Assembly: GCF_014640255.1 (NCBI RefSeq)
Contig: NZ_BMGP01000005.1
Span: 108,880-172,879 of the forward strand
Direction: 5' to 3'
DNA from: Subtercola lobariae
GTDB lineage: Bacteria; Actinomycetota; Actinomycetes; Actinomycetales; Microbacteriaceae
Length of the DNA: 64,000 nucleotides
Under the pieces are notes generated by a model. That model was not told the DNA's origin, did no database searches, and saw nothing but the letters and a program-made list of their open reading frames with translations. Numbering within the stretch: position 1 is the stretch's first letter; the number at the start of each line of letters is the position of its first letter. Positions 16,292 through 25,654 of this stretch are shown here, piece by piece. A program made the translations under genes and the position numbers.

Positions 16292-19027
16292 ATGCGATTA
16301 GTAGGCCGAGAGCGTGAGCTGGCAACCGTCGCCGATCTCATCAGCGGCCTCTCGGTGATGGATCGGGCACTTCTCATTCGCGGCGAAGCGGGAGTCGGAA
16401 AAACTGCCCTGATTCTCGCGGCCATCGAAATGGCTCGCCCGGAGTCTGCCTTGATCTTTCGGGCGACGGGAGTTCAAGCAGAAGCCGAGATGCCGTTTTC
16501 GAGCCTGCACCAACTCGTCAGGCCCCTGTTCCGTGCGATCACGCAAGATTCGACCACCGTTGAACCATCCTTCATGCAAGTGGTCGAAGCAGCACCCACG
16601 GCAGGACGGTTCGACGTCGCAAATACGGTGATCGATGCGATCGAACGCGCGGCACTTCGCGCACCGGTGCTCGTGATCATCGACGATTTGCAGTGGATCG
16701 ACGAGGCGAGCGCCCACGTGCTCGCTTTCGTTGCTCGCCGTTTGACAGACCGAAACGTCAGTCTCATTGCTGCAATCCGGTCTGGTTACGCCTCCCCCTG
16801 GGATCAAGCGGGGCTCCCCCAGCTCGCTGTCGAGCCACTGAGCACCGCTGAAGCAGCCGAATTACTCACACTGAGTTCGGAGCCTCTCGATGTCGCTTTG
16901 CGAAATCGACTCCTCATCGAGGCCGGCGGAAATCCACTTGCACTGATCGAACTGCCGAAGGGCCTGACGAGAGATCAACGTGTCAAAGGTCTTCTCGATC
17001 ATGATGAGTTGCCGATTCCCCAGAGATTGGAGGAGGCGTACATCAGCCGACTCGACTCACTCGGGTCGAATTCGAGACAGCTTCTGCTGCTCTGCGCATT
17101 CGACCGCACGGGCACGGTCGAAGCGGTCAAAACCGCCGCTGGGGGCACCTGGTGGTTTCCCGACCTGGTGAGCGCCCACAATCTGGATCTGATCACCATC
17201 AGCGGCCCGCAGATCGAATTCAGACACCCTCTCGTGCGATCTGCAGTGATCCACGCCTCTGGCGAAACGGAGAGTCGCGCTGCACACCAGGCCATCGCCG
17301 CCACCTTGCCTTTCGGTTCAGAACTCTGGGCGTGGCAGATGGTCGGCGCCAGCGACGCCCCAGACGACGACGTGGCTGACGCACTCGAAAGCTCCGCCCG
17401 CAGATCACTGGCGAACGGGGGGCTTCTCGTAGCGCTTCAAGCACTTCAGCAGTCAGCGCGTTCGAGCCGCGACACTCACGACCGATGGCGACGAACCGCT
17501 TACGGTGCCTACATCGCCTGCGTCGGCGGCCAGATGGAGCTCGCTCGCAAGCTGCTGCAGCAGCTGAAAGCCGACGGTTTTGCCGATCTTTGGTCTGGGC
17601 CAAGTGAAGTCAGCGAGGCTCGCGCCTACGCGGTGGCCGCCACCGCATATTACGAGATCGCCCGAGAGGGAGATCTCTCCTCTTCCTACCGGCTGCTCAT
17701 TGCGACGTTAGACGGCGCCACAAACAGCACCGCCGAGTGGATGAGTGAGATTTTCGACCTCACCCTTCTCGTCTGCCTTCGAAGCCGGCGCAAGGATTAC
17801 TGGAGCGATCTGAATACCGTCTTGGCGGCGATGAGCCCGCCAGCACCTCAACGAGTTCTGATCACCCGCGACGCGCTGGGAGATCCAGCACGAGATGCTC
17901 ACGGCGTAGCCGAACGAATTGCCTCGCTCAGACGCGAATTGTCGAACGATGAGCCGTGGCGCCTCATGTGGATGGCCGCCTGCGCCGTGTACATCGACGA
18001 TTTGCCGTCGTGGAGGTCTGAACTCCGCCGCGTGGTGGAGGAGCAAGAGGTGGGTGGTTCACTCGCGAGCTACATGACAGCGCTGGTGCTCTCTGCCATC
18101 GACGGGCTCGGCTCCGGCCAATGGGTAGAGGCGAGGCAGTGGGCCGAGCGCGGGCTGACGGCTTCTTCTCAATTAGGGTTCTTTGCCAACCTCGTGTCAT
18201 ACCGGGCGATACTCGGGGTACTGCACGCGATGCAGGGTGATTATCAGAAGGCGCAGGAGTACATCCGCGCTGCCCAAGACTGGGCCTTGCCTCGTCGTAT
18301 CGGCCACACCGAGGCCTGGACCTACTTCGGCGAGGCGCACGTCGAACTGGCGCAACAGAACTATGCAGGCGCATATGAATCGCTGGCCCGCATCAGCGCC
18401 CCCGGATCGTTCGAGCCGTATCAGCCGATGGCACTCATGGTGTTTATGGATACTGTCGCGGCGGCGTGGAAATCTGGCAATGAGACGATCGCGCGGCAGC
18501 ACCTCGCGGCTGGTAAAGCGGCACGAATAGATCTCATCTCACCTCGACTCGCGTTTCACTTGGCGGCGTGTGAGGCCCTTTTGGCGGGCGATCTCGGCAG
18601 GCCGCTCTACGAAGCCGCGCTGACTCGACCGGGCGTTGGCCAATGGCCCTTTGACGAAGGCCGCGTTCGGATGTCGTTCGGTGAATGGCTGCAGTCGCAC
18701 GGGCAACACGAAGCGGGTCGTGCGCAACTTATGTCTGCCCGAACCATTTTCTCCCGCCTCGGCGCAGAACCCTGGCGTCAGCGCGCTGAGAATGCGCTGT
18801 CGGCAGTCACCGCGGGCTCACCCGCATCCACATCCGACGCCCTCAGCTCCTTGACAGCACAGGAGCGACGGATTGCGATGCTCGCCGCCGAAGGCAGAAC
18901 GAACAAAGAAATCGCCGACCTCCTTTACCTCTCGCCGAGAACCGTGTCTTCGCACCTCTACAAGATCTTTCCGAAGCTTGGTGTCACCTCTCGCTCTGCG
19001 CTGCACGTCGCGCTCACTGAGCCGTGA
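16292..19027 (+). CDS. large ATP-binding LuxR-family (LAL) transcriptional regulator
   Basis: A 911-residue protein starting MRLVGRERELATVADLISGL. Walker A is RGEAGVGKTALI near residue 30, Walker B is PVLVIIDDLQWIDEASAHVLA near 125, followed by an AAA/STAND module and a long helical TPR-like region (about 380-820). The last 60 residues are a LuxR-type HTH: LTAQERRIAMLAAEGRTNKE then IADLLYLSPRTVSSHLYKIF. Such LAL proteins are usually ATP-dependent activators responding to a small inducer. It diverges from the tautomerase cluster, its most likely target. Confidence 0.92.
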   Translation: MRLVGRERELATVADLISGLSVMDRALLIRGEAGVGKTALILAAIEMARPESALIFRATGVQAEAEMPFSSLHQLVRPLFRAITQDSTTVEPSFMQVVEAAPTAGRFDVANTVIDAIERAALRAPVLVIIDDLQWIDEASAHVLAFVARRLTDRNVSLIAAIRSGYASPWDQAGLPQLAVEPLSTAEAAELLTLSSEPLDVALRNRLLIEAGGNPLALIELPKGLTRDQRVKGLLDHDELPIPQRLEEAYISRLDSLGSNSRQLLLLCAFDRTGTVEAVKTAAGGTWWFPDLVSAHNLDLITISGPQIEFRHPLVRSAVIHASGETESRAAHQAIAATLPFGSELWAWQMVGASDAPDDDVADALESSARRSLANGGLLVALQALQQSARSSRDTHDRWRRTAYGAYIACVGGQMELARKLLQQLKADGFADLWSGPSEVSEARAYAVAATAYYEIAREGDLSSSYRLLIATLDGATNSTAEWMSEIFDLTLLVCLRSRRKDYWSDLNTVLAAMSPPAPQRVLITRDALGDPARDAHGVAERIASLRRELSNDEPWRLMWMAACAVYIDDLPSWRSELRRVVEEQEVGGSLASYMTALVLSAIDGLGSGQWVEARQWAERGLTASSQLGFFANLVSYRAILGVLHAMQGDYQKAQEYIRAAQDWALPRRIGHTEAWTYFGEAHVELAQQNYAGAYESLARISAPGSFEPYQPMALMVFMDTVAAAWKSGNETIARQHLAAGKAARIDLISPRLAFHLAACEALLAGDLGRPLYEAALTRPGVGQWPFDEGRVRMSFGEWLQSHGQHEAGRAQLMSARTIFSRLGAEPWRQRAENALSAVTAGSPASTSDALSSLTAQERRIAMLAAEGRTNKEIADLLYLSPRTVSSHLYKIFPKLGVTSRSALHVALTEP

Positions 19028-19139
19028 GTGACCAGCGACTCACGGCGATCTCAGTAGTTTGACTGTCGCCCGCCCAGTCACTCGGTGCATAGAGTCGCAT
19101 TACTGCACCGGCGGTGGTGCGACTGAGACGGAGGCTGTG

Positions 19140-19733
19140 ATGGATGCGCGAAGGCAGATCGTGGAGACCTACACGCGGCTTGCCGCGAACGCGACCGCAC
19201 AGCCGACGCTGCACGACGTAGCCGAGGCCGCCGGAGTCACCCTCGAGTCGATTCGGGCGGAGTTTCAGAGCCCCGACGAGGTTGTTCTGCTCGGACTCGA
19301 AGAGATGCTCTGGATGATTCGCGGCTCGAACATGCCGAGACGGCTAGACGAAGGCATTCGACCGACGAGCGCCGCACGGGCGATCTGCGACGACATTCTC
19401 GGGCAAGTGGATTCCAACCGCACAATCGCCCTCGTCGCAGTGCGATTTCACCGGCTCATCACGATGGATGCGATCGGGTCAGCCATCCACCATCGCTGCG
19501 CAGCGTACTTCGCCGCGGCTCCAGACTTTCGCAAAATGGATCAGGCGTTTCTGGGCACGGCTAACGTCTATGTCGCGCAGGGCCTCGCAGGAGTTGTCGT
19601 CTCGTGGGTAGCTGGAGAAATCTCCCCCGATCAGAGCGAAGTTGCCGCGCATATGGCGGAGTTGCTCCCGTCGTGGCTTTCTGACCCGCGAACGATTGCC
19701 GATGCGCGTCGATCAGGAGAAGAAGGCAGTTAG
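19140..19733 (+). CDS. TetR-family-like regulator
   Basis: 197 residues starting MDARRQIVETYTRLAANATA (GTG 19137 also possible), with GGAGG in front. The N-terminal 60 residues fit a TetR HTH (QPTLHDVAEAAGVTLESIRAEFQSPDEVVLLGLEEM), though the recognition helix region is divergent (TLESIRAEF instead of xxxxLYxHF). The rest is a helical ligand-binding domain. It lies between the LuxR-type and LysR-type regulators, two bases before the latter, so TetR and LysR are probably co-transcribed. Confidence 0.72.
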   Translation: MDARRQIVETYTRLAANATAQPTLHDVAEAAGVTLESIRAEFQSPDEVVLLGLEEMLWMIRGSNMPRRLDEGIRPTSAARAICDDILGQVDSNRTIALVAVRFHRLITMDAIGSAIHHRCAAYFAAAPDFRKMDQAFLGTANVYVAQGLAGVVVSWVAGEISPDQSEVAAHMAELLPSWLSDPRTIADARRSGEEGS

Positions 19734-19735
19734 CC

Positions 19736-20659
19736 ATGGACGTCGATCTCAGAAAGCTCCGTTATTTTCTGGCCGTCGCTGAGACAAGCAATTTTCGACA
19801 TGCCGCTGAACTGCTTCACATCAGCCAACCGGCCCTGACCCGTCAGATCAGATCGTTCGAGGCCGAAATCTCGGCCCAACTTTTCGTGCGTTCGTCAGGC
19901 GGAACGCGCTTGACTGCCGCTGGCCGCGAGCTGCGCGAACAGGCCGACGCTCTCTTGACCGCGTCTGAGGCTGTGCTTCAACGAGTCGGGCGCGCCACTC
20001 TTCCCGGATCGCGACTCATCGTGGGGTTTGCTGCAGGCGTGATGATTCATCCGCTCATCAACGAATTCATGCAGCTCAACCCCGACTGCGAGGTAGATCT
20101 TCGTGCGACCTTGCCCGTCAATCAATCCCGGTTTTTGGTGAACGGATCGATCGACGTTTGTCTGGGCCGACTTCCGATCAGTGGGAGCGGCATCACGGTC
20201 GCCCCCGTGTACACGGAGCCGCGCATCCTGGCCGTCGGCCGCTTGCATCGGCTCGCCACCGTCACTTCGGTTGGAGTCGCGCAACTGACGGGGGAACGTA
20301 TCATTCAACCGCCTGAACAATTCCCCGCGTGGTGGCCCGCCGCCTTCGCTGACGAAGAAACCTCTCAAACGACGGCCCGATGGGGTGAAGCGAGAACGGT
20401 CGAAGACCGGCTCGAGAACGTGGCCGCCGGCAACGGCCTCGTGATCTTGCCGTCGGCTGCAGCGCGCATCTATCCCCACCCAGGAGTCGTCTACAAAAGA
20501 CTGAATGGAGTGCCGCCAGCGACGATCGCACTCGCACACCAAACCTCGCGAGAGTCGGCACTGCTCCGAAAATTCATCGATCTCGCTCAGCTTCGACTGG
20601 GCAACAGGGCCGCTTCGGGCTTGATCAACGGGAAGCGCGCAGATGAATACGTTGCCTGA
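19736..20659 (+). CDS. LysR-family transcriptional regulator
   Basis: A 307-residue protein with the canonical N-terminal HTH: MDVDLRKLRYFLAVAETSNF then RHAAELLHISQPALTRQIRS and LFVRSSGGTRLTAAG. The C-terminal periplasmic-binding-like effector domain spans about 90-300. Two bases after the TetR-like gene, with AGGAG upstream. Most LysR proteins act on a divergent neighbour, but here the neighbours upstream are other regulators on the same strand, so its target may be distant or the tautomerase cluster. Confidence 0.9.
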   Translation: MDVDLRKLRYFLAVAETSNFRHAAELLHISQPALTRQIRSFEAEISAQLFVRSSGGTRLTAAGRELREQADALLTASEAVLQRVGRATLPGSRLIVGFAAGVMIHPLINEFMQLNPDCEVDLRATLPVNQSRFLVNGSIDVCLGRLPISGSGITVAPVYTEPRILAVGRLHRLATVTSVGVAQLTGERIIQPPEQFPAWWPAAFADEETSQTTARWGEARTVEDRLENVAAGNGLVILPSAAARIYPHPGVVYKRLNGVPPATIALAHQTSRESALLRKFIDLAQLRLGNRAASGLINGKRADEYVA

Positions 20660-20687
20660 CAAGTCGATTCTGAGGCGCACGCGATGT

Positions 20688-21131
20688 TCATGCTTCTCCA
20701 TCAGAGCTGCGCCGCGCCTGGTAGCGACGAGCCTTCATTCGGTTGCCACACGACGCCATCGAGCACCACCGCGCAGTGTTCGGCTTGCTGTGATCTATCA
20801 AGAACTTGTTGCACTCCGGGTTCTCGCAAGCGCGCAAGCGCCCAGGGAGCTCGCTTTGAACTCGCGACCATTCGAGCACGATCTCAGCCTGTCGCAGCCG
20901 TTCCGCCGGGCCCGCGAGAGTCCATTCGACTCCGTTGTGGCCGATGGACGGGATTTCACTGACCCCGCGCAGGTGCGGCGTCAGTGTCGACGCATCCGCT
21001 TGCCCGCGGATAACTCGATGTAGTTCGTCTCGCAGGCGACCAAGCTCCGGGTCATTCAGAGTTTCGACAACGACGCCGTTTACAACAGGCGCGCTGTTCA
21101 GTAGCGCCAGAAAGTCGTTTTCGCTCATCAT
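20688..21131 (-). CDS. CGNR zinc-finger (ABATE) putative regulator
   Basis: The 147-residue protein ends in CENPECNKFLIDHSKPNTARWCSMASCGNRMKARRYQAR, the CGNR zinc finger: two Cys, then C-x4-CGNR and a basic tail. It is thought to bind DNA. The N-terminal part is a shortened ABATE stress-domain-like helical region; full family members are often 180-200 residues, so this is a short form. Convergent with the LysR gene. ATG at 21131 or 21128. Confidence 0.85.
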   Translation of the reverse strand: MMSENDFLALLNSAPVVNGVVVETLNDPELGRLRDELHRVIRGQADASTLTPHLRGVSEIPSIGHNGVEWTLAGPAERLRQAEIVLEWSRVQSELPGRLRACENPECNKFLIDHSKPNTARWCSMASCGNRMKARRYQARRSSDGEA

Positions 21132-21228
21132 CTAACCAATGTACATCATTTGACAGGTTACCCATTAGCTCGCACGCTGTGATCTAACCGACAAAAGCAC
21201 TTATTAGGAGTTAGCATGTCTCATCAGG

Positions 21229-21318
21229 TTCATCACCGATTCTCCACCGTGGCAGGAGCAGGTCGCCACACACATTCTGAGCTTTCTCGAACAGCACACC
21301 GCAGTAGCGGCGGCCTGA
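21229..21318 (+). pseudogene. 3' remnant of an alpha/beta hydrolase gene
   Basis: One frame reads FITDSPPWQEQVATHILSFL then EQHTAVAAA and a stop, which looks like the last helix of an alpha/beta hydrolase (just after the catalytic His). Nothing hydrolase-like precedes it. In a different frame, a 41-residue ORF (21216-21341) with AGGAG before ATG ends in an ATGA overlap with the TehA-like gene and might couple its translation. Confidence 0.4.
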
Positions 21319-21337
21319 GCGCCGGACCGACAGAATC

Positions 21338-22348
21338 ATGAACATCACGTCGAAAAGCGTCAGCCGCATACCGCTGAACACCCTGGCCATTCCGCTCGGC
21401 GCGGCCGGTCTCGCCGAGCTCTGGAGTGGTGCCACCGAGGCCCTCAGCTTGCCGACCTTCATCGGTGAGATCTTCTGGGTCGCCGCCGCCATTGTCTGGC
21501 TCTGGATGATCGCCGCGCACATTCTCCGTGGGTCACGCAGCTCAGCCTCGCTGCACTCGCAGCTCGTGCATCCGGTTCAAGGCCCCATCGCCGCCCTCGT
21601 TTCGATCGTGGGAATGTTGCTCGGCGCGAACCTGTACGGGTACTGGGCGGTGGGCGGGAGCATCCTCGCAGCGATTTCGATTCTCACCACCACCCTCTAC
21701 GCGGGCTGGCTGCTCGCGTCATGGATGTCGGGGCAACTGAAGTTGGAATCGGTGCACGGCGGCTACTTTCTGCCGACGGTCGCTGGCGGCTACGTCGCCT
21801 CGTACGCAGCGGCGACCATCGGCGCGCCCGAAGTCGCTGTCGGCGCCTTCGTCGTCGCATCCTTCTTCTGGGTGGTGTTCTTCGCCGTGCTGTTCGCACG
21901 GCTGGCATTCCGACCCGGGCTGCCCGACGCGCTGGTGCCGACGCTTGCCATCATGATGGCACCGCCGGCGGTCGCCGCTGCCGCGTGGTTCGAAATCAAC
22001 GGCGGCGTGGCCGATCTCATGGAGCAGGCTCTGGCCGCTCTTGCCGTCGTCATGGTTTTGATCCAGCTCGCACTGCTGCCACGCTACCTTCGCCTGAAAT
22101 TCTCTCTCGGCTTCTGGTCGTTCACCTTCCCCACGGCGAACGTGGTCACCTTCGCGGTGGCGTGGCTGAGCATCGACCGGCCCGCCGGCTGGCAAGTCAT
22201 CATCGTCGTCTTGCTCGTGGGCGTCACGGTGCTCATTGTTGCCATAGCCCGGCGCTCGATCTTGTTGTGGTCAGCAGGCCGCACGAAGGCGCAGAACCCG
22301 GCCGAGACTCAACTCAACCAGGCCGACAACGCCGTCACCGCGGGGTGA
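21338..22348 (+). CDS. TDT-family transporter (TehA/SLAC1-like)
   Basis: A 336-residue membrane protein with about ten hydrophobic segments. PLNTLAIPLGAAGLAELW at the start, LVHPVQGPIAALVSIVG and SLGFWSFTFPTANVVTFAV match the repeated motifs of the tellurite-resistance/dicarboxylate transporter (TehA) family, which form anion channels or sulfite/malate exporters. The native ribosome site is poor; translation may be coupled to the small upstream ORF. Substrate not determinable. Confidence 0.82.
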   Translation: MNITSKSVSRIPLNTLAIPLGAAGLAELWSGATEALSLPTFIGEIFWVAAAIVWLWMIAAHILRGSRSSASLHSQLVHPVQGPIAALVSIVGMLLGANLYGYWAVGGSILAAISILTTTLYAGWLLASWMSGQLKLESVHGGYFLPTVAGGYVASYAAATIGAPEVAVGAFVVASFFWVVFFAVLFARLAFRPGLPDALVPTLAIMMAPPAVAAAAWFEINGGVADLMEQALAALAVVMVLIQLALLPRYLRLKFSLGFWSFTFPTANVVTFAVAWLSIDRPAGWQVIIVVLLVGVTVLIVAIARRSILLWSAGRTKAQNPAETQLNQADNAVTAG

Positions 22349-22419
22349 TCGACGATTACTGAAGGAGCTCGAGAATGAGTGTCTCGTTTATCACGAGAGC
22401 CTCTCGCGCGGGGCCGGTG

Positions 22420-23091
22420 CTACTGCGAGAGAGCGTCAGCGCGCAAGTGTTCGCGGATGCGCGCGGCGACCTGCTGTGTAACGCTCGAGTAGCGAATCGC
22501 CGGGTCTTCGGGCAGGGTCGAAAGTTGCAGCGCCGCCGCGCTGCCGTCGGGCAGCGGAATCGCCACCGCGAAGCACGAAAGGCCAGAGACCACATCGCCG
22601 TCGTCTACTGCGGCCCGGCGCGCGGCGTTGACCCGTTCGGGCGCTGCGGAGGGCTCGATCACCAGGCTGCCGGCGGCATGCACCGGAAGCAACCGCCCGG
22701 CGAAGATGTCGACGGGTAGCGTGTCTCTGCCGGGGATGCTCTCGATAACGGTCGCTGATGACTCTGCCGAGGCGATGAGAGAAACCGTCGCGCCGGTCTG
22801 CTCCCTCAGCGCCTGAAGCATCCGGCCGGTGTCGCGCCGCAGACCGGTGGCGGGCTCGACTCGAGCCCCCATGGTGAGCATGGCGCGCCCCAGCACAAAA
22901 CGGTCTCCAACGAGTTCGACCGCACCGATGGCTCTCAGCTGATCAAGCAGACGATAAACGCTCGACCGGGGAACACCACTGAGCAGGGCCAGATCTCGCA
23001 GCTGATGAGGAGGTTGTGTGTCAGGCAGGTGCTCGAGCAAAGCGAACGCTCCCTCGAGAACCCCCCTGCTTGAAGTGCCGTCGGTCATCAT
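22420..23091 (-). CDS. IclR-family transcriptional regulator
   Basis: 223 residues. The N-terminal wHTH reads GVLEGAFALLEHLPDTQPPHQLRDLALLSGVPRSSVYRLLDQLRAIGAVELVGDRFVLG, followed by an IclR effector domain (LREQTGATVSLIASAESSA and a CFAVAIPLPDG stretch with a conserved Cys). It starts at one of two adjacent ATG codons (23091 or 23088). It diverges from an aldehyde dehydrogenase gene, and IclR members usually control such adjacent catabolic genes. Confidence 0.88.
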   Translation of the reverse strand: MMTDGTSSRGVLEGAFALLEHLPDTQPPHQLRDLALLSGVPRSSVYRLLDQLRAIGAVELVGDRFVLGRAMLTMGARVEPATGLRRDTGRMLQALREQTGATVSLIASAESSATVIESIPGRDTLPVDIFAGRLLPVHAAGSLVIEPSAAPERVNAARRAAVDDGDVVSGLSCFAVAIPLPDGSAAALQLSTLPEDPAIRYSSVTQQVAARIREHLRADALSQ

Positions 23092-23252
23092 GTCTCTTTC
23101 TGCGTCTGTCTGCCCACCGGACAGAATCGCCCGCTCCCCCGCCTGCGCGTTGCAATCTAACAGAGCTGGCCCTCGTGGGCCGTCTCGCATTCGCTCTGCT
23201 ACATGCTGAGCAATCGAGTGCCTCCCTCTATTCCTACCTGAAAGTTGCCCGC

Positions 23253-24707
23253 ATGCCGCACACCGCCGTCGACCACCGTTCGCTCTTCATCGGAGGCGAG
23301 TGGGTCGCTCCCCACTCAACCACGCGAATCTCCGTGCGCTCCGCCAACACCGGTGAGATCATCGGCGGAGTGCCGAGCGCCGACCAGTCAGATATATACC
23401 GCGCAGTCGCCGCAGCCCGCCGTGCATTCGACGACCCGACCGGATGGTCGACCTGGGCCCCCTCCGAGCGAACCGCTGTACTGGCGCGGTTCGCCGAAGC
23501 CCTCGACCGTCGAGCCGACCTGATGGCCGAAACCATCAGCGTGCAGAACGGCATGCCCATCTTCCTGTCGAAGCTCACCGATTCCCGCTTCGCTTCCCAG
23601 CTTCTTTCGTACTACGCCGCTCTGGCTGAGTCGGGCGACGACGAAGAGATGCGGGCCAGTTCGTCTGGGGGTCGCACTCTCGTCAGAAAGGTGGCAGTGG
23701 GGGTCGTTGCCGCGATCGTGCCGTGGAACTTTCCCAACATCATGGCCGCGCTGAAGTATGCTCCGGCTTTCGCTGCCGGATGCACGGTAGTCATCAAGCC
23801 CTCCCCCGAGACCGTGCTCGATGCCATTCTGGTCGCTGAGGCCGCAGCAGAGGCCGGCTTCCCGCCCGGCGTCATCAATATCGTCTCCGGGGGCGCCCAG
23901 ACGGGCATCGATCTGGTCGAGCATCCCGATGTCGACAAGGTTTCGTTCACCGGCTCGACCGCCACGGGCCGCGCCATCGGCGAGATCAGCGGCCGACTGC
24001 TGCGACCCGTCACCCTGGAGCTCGGTGGTAAGTCTGCCGCGATCATCCTCGACGATGCCAATCTCGATATGGCCGCGATCGGTGCCCAATTCGTGCCGGC
24101 CTTGTTCGCGAACAACGGTCAGACCTGTTTTCTGACCAGCAGGGTGCTTGCCCCCCGCAGTCGCTATGACGAGGTCGTCGATGTCGTCACCCGCGTCGCC
24201 CGGTCGCTTCGGGTAGGCGACTCACTCGACCCTCAAACCCAGATCGGCCCGCTCGTCAGCGAACGCCAGCGCAACCGTGTCGAAGCATTGATCACGGGGG
24301 CGATCGCAGATGGGGCGCGTCTCACCGCAGGCGGAGGTCGCCCCGCCGGGCAGGAAGCTGGCTGGTTCGTCGAACCCACTGTTCTCGCAGACGTCGACAA
24401 TGCGTCGGAGATCGCCCAAGAAGAGATCTTCGGCCCGGTCGTCACCATCACCCCGTACGACGATGACGACCACGCCGTTCGCCTCGCAAACGACTCCCAC
24501 TACGGGCTCGCCGGGTCGATTTGGACCACCCACCACAGCCGCGGCATCGCCATCGCCAAGCGACTCGTGACCGGCACCGTGGGCATCAACGGGTACGAAG
24601 CAGACGTGTTCTCGCCCACAACCATGATCAAAGCGAGCGGCATCGGCGTGAAATTCGGGCCCGAAGCCCTGGCCTCGTACCAGCGCTATCAGTCCGTCTA
24701 TCTGTGA
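23253..24707 (+). CDS. aldehyde dehydrogenase
   Basis: A 484-residue NAD(P)-dependent aldehyde dehydrogenase starting MPHTAVDHRSLFIGGEWVAP. Landmarks: VPWNFP near 163, FTGSTATGR near 235, catalytic Glu in LELGGKSAA near 258, catalytic Cys in ANNGQTCF near 292, and EEIFGPV near 390. Full length for the family. It is first in a group with a dehalogenase-like hydrolase and a small membrane protein, and is divergent from an IclR regulator. This suggests catabolism of an aldehyde made from a halogenated or ester compound, which is inference. Confidence 0.93.
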   Translation: MPHTAVDHRSLFIGGEWVAPHSTTRISVRSANTGEIIGGVPSADQSDIYRAVAAARRAFDDPTGWSTWAPSERTAVLARFAEALDRRADLMAETISVQNGMPIFLSKLTDSRFASQLLSYYAALAESGDDEEMRASSSGGRTLVRKVAVGVVAAIVPWNFPNIMAALKYAPAFAAGCTVVIKPSPETVLDAILVAEAAAEAGFPPGVINIVSGGAQTGIDLVEHPDVDKVSFTGSTATGRAIGEISGRLLRPVTLELGGKSAAIILDDANLDMAAIGAQFVPALFANNGQTCFLTSRVLAPRSRYDEVVDVVTRVARSLRVGDSLDPQTQIGPLVSERQRNRVEALITGAIADGARLTAGGGRPAGQEAGWFVEPTVLADVDNASEIAQEEIFGPVVTITPYDDDDHAVRLANDSHYGLAGSIWTTHHSRGIAIAKRLVTGTVGINGYEADVFSPTTMIKASGIGVKFGPEALASYQRYQSVYL

Positions 24708-24760
24708 TTCAGACGCGCGTTCCGTCAAGCGACCCCCCAGCGAACTTCTGAAAGGCTTCC

Positions 24761-25654
24761 ATGAAAACCACCCGTGACACCCCCCGGTCAGCGCGACAGA
24801 TCATCAACGCTCACGAGCAGTCAGGACGAATGTTTGACGCGGGCGGCGTTCGCAGCTTCGTTTTGGAGAGCGGAAGTGGTGAGGCCGTGGTGTGCCTCCA
24901 CGGCGTTCCGTCGAGTTCGTTTCTCTACCGCAAACTGCTTCCCGAACTCGCGCGCGAGGGTCTGAAGGGCATCGCTTTCGACTTTCCTGGTCTGGGATTG
25001 GCTGAGCGCCCCGACAACTTCGACTATTCCTGGACAGGGCTCGCAGACTGGACGGGTGAGGCGATCGATGCCCTCGGCATAGACCGATGCCACCTCGTCG
25101 TGCATGACATCGGTGGTCCGATTGGAATCGAATGGGCATCCCGCAACCCCGACCGGGTTCTCTCGCTGACAATTCTCAACGCACCAGTGCGAGTGGCCGA
25201 CTTTCGGCGGCCATGGCCCATGCATCCGTTCTCCATTGCCCGAATAGGAGAATTGTGGCTCGCGCTCATGCGTCGACCTTTCTGGGTTCCCCTCTTTCGG
25301 CTCGTGGGGCTGCAACACCAGAATGCAATGACGAATGCGGAGATCAACGCCTACATCGACGTGTTGAAGCGTAATGACGGGGGCAAAGCCTTTCTGAAGA
25401 TCATGCGCGGATTCGAGCTGACCGAGCAGAAGCAAGACCTGCTCCTCAGAGCCCTTCGGAGACTCGCGGCACCTATCCAGATCATCTGGGGCCAGAACGA
25501 CACGATGCTCGGCCGCGACCGCATGCAGCAAGCTGTCGACGCCGTCGGTGCCACTCAGGCCGAACTTCTGCCGGGAAAGCACTTTCTGCAAGAAGACAAT
25601 GCACACGCCTTGGCCGCGAAAATCGCACTTCTTGCTCGGTCACAACGAAACTGA
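24761..25654 (+). CDS. alpha/beta hydrolase, haloalkane-dehalogenase-like
   Basis: A 297-residue protein with the oxyanion stretch CLHGVPSSSFLYRKL, nucleophile elbow LVVHDIGGPIG (Asp nucleophile, as in haloalkane dehalogenases and epoxide hydrolases), acid in IIWGQNDTMLG and His in PGKHFLQED. The Asp nucleophile argues against a plain esterase. The usual halide-binding Trp next to the nucleophile is Ile here, so dehalogenation is uncertain. Downstream of the aldehyde dehydrogenase, and overlapping the next gene by one base (TGATG). Confidence 0.85.
   Translation: MKTTRDTPRSARQIINAHEQSGRMFDAGGVRSFVLESGSGEAVVCLHGVPSSSFLYRKLLPELAREGLKGIAFDFPGLGLAERPDNFDYSWTGLADWTGEAIDALGIDRCHLVVHDIGGPIGIEWASRNPDRVLSLTILNAPVRVADFRRPWPMHPFSIARIGELWLALMRRPFWVPLFRLVGLQHQNAMTNAEINAYIDVLKRNDGGKAFLKIMRGFELTEQKQDLLLRALRRLAAPIQIIWGQNDTMLGRDRMQQAVDAVGATQAELLPGKHFLQEDNAHALAAKIALLARSQRN

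Noticed and set aside
22394-22406. CGAGAG-C-CTCTCG palindrome just after the IclR gene
   Set aside because: Short and GC-rich, without a T-run. Could be a weak terminator, but support is too thin.
22375-22719. Plus-strand frame behind a strong GAAGGAG, antisense to the IclR gene
   Set aside because: The IclR frame on the other strand has a clear family match; this frame has no recognisable domain. The ribosome-site-like sequence may be chance.
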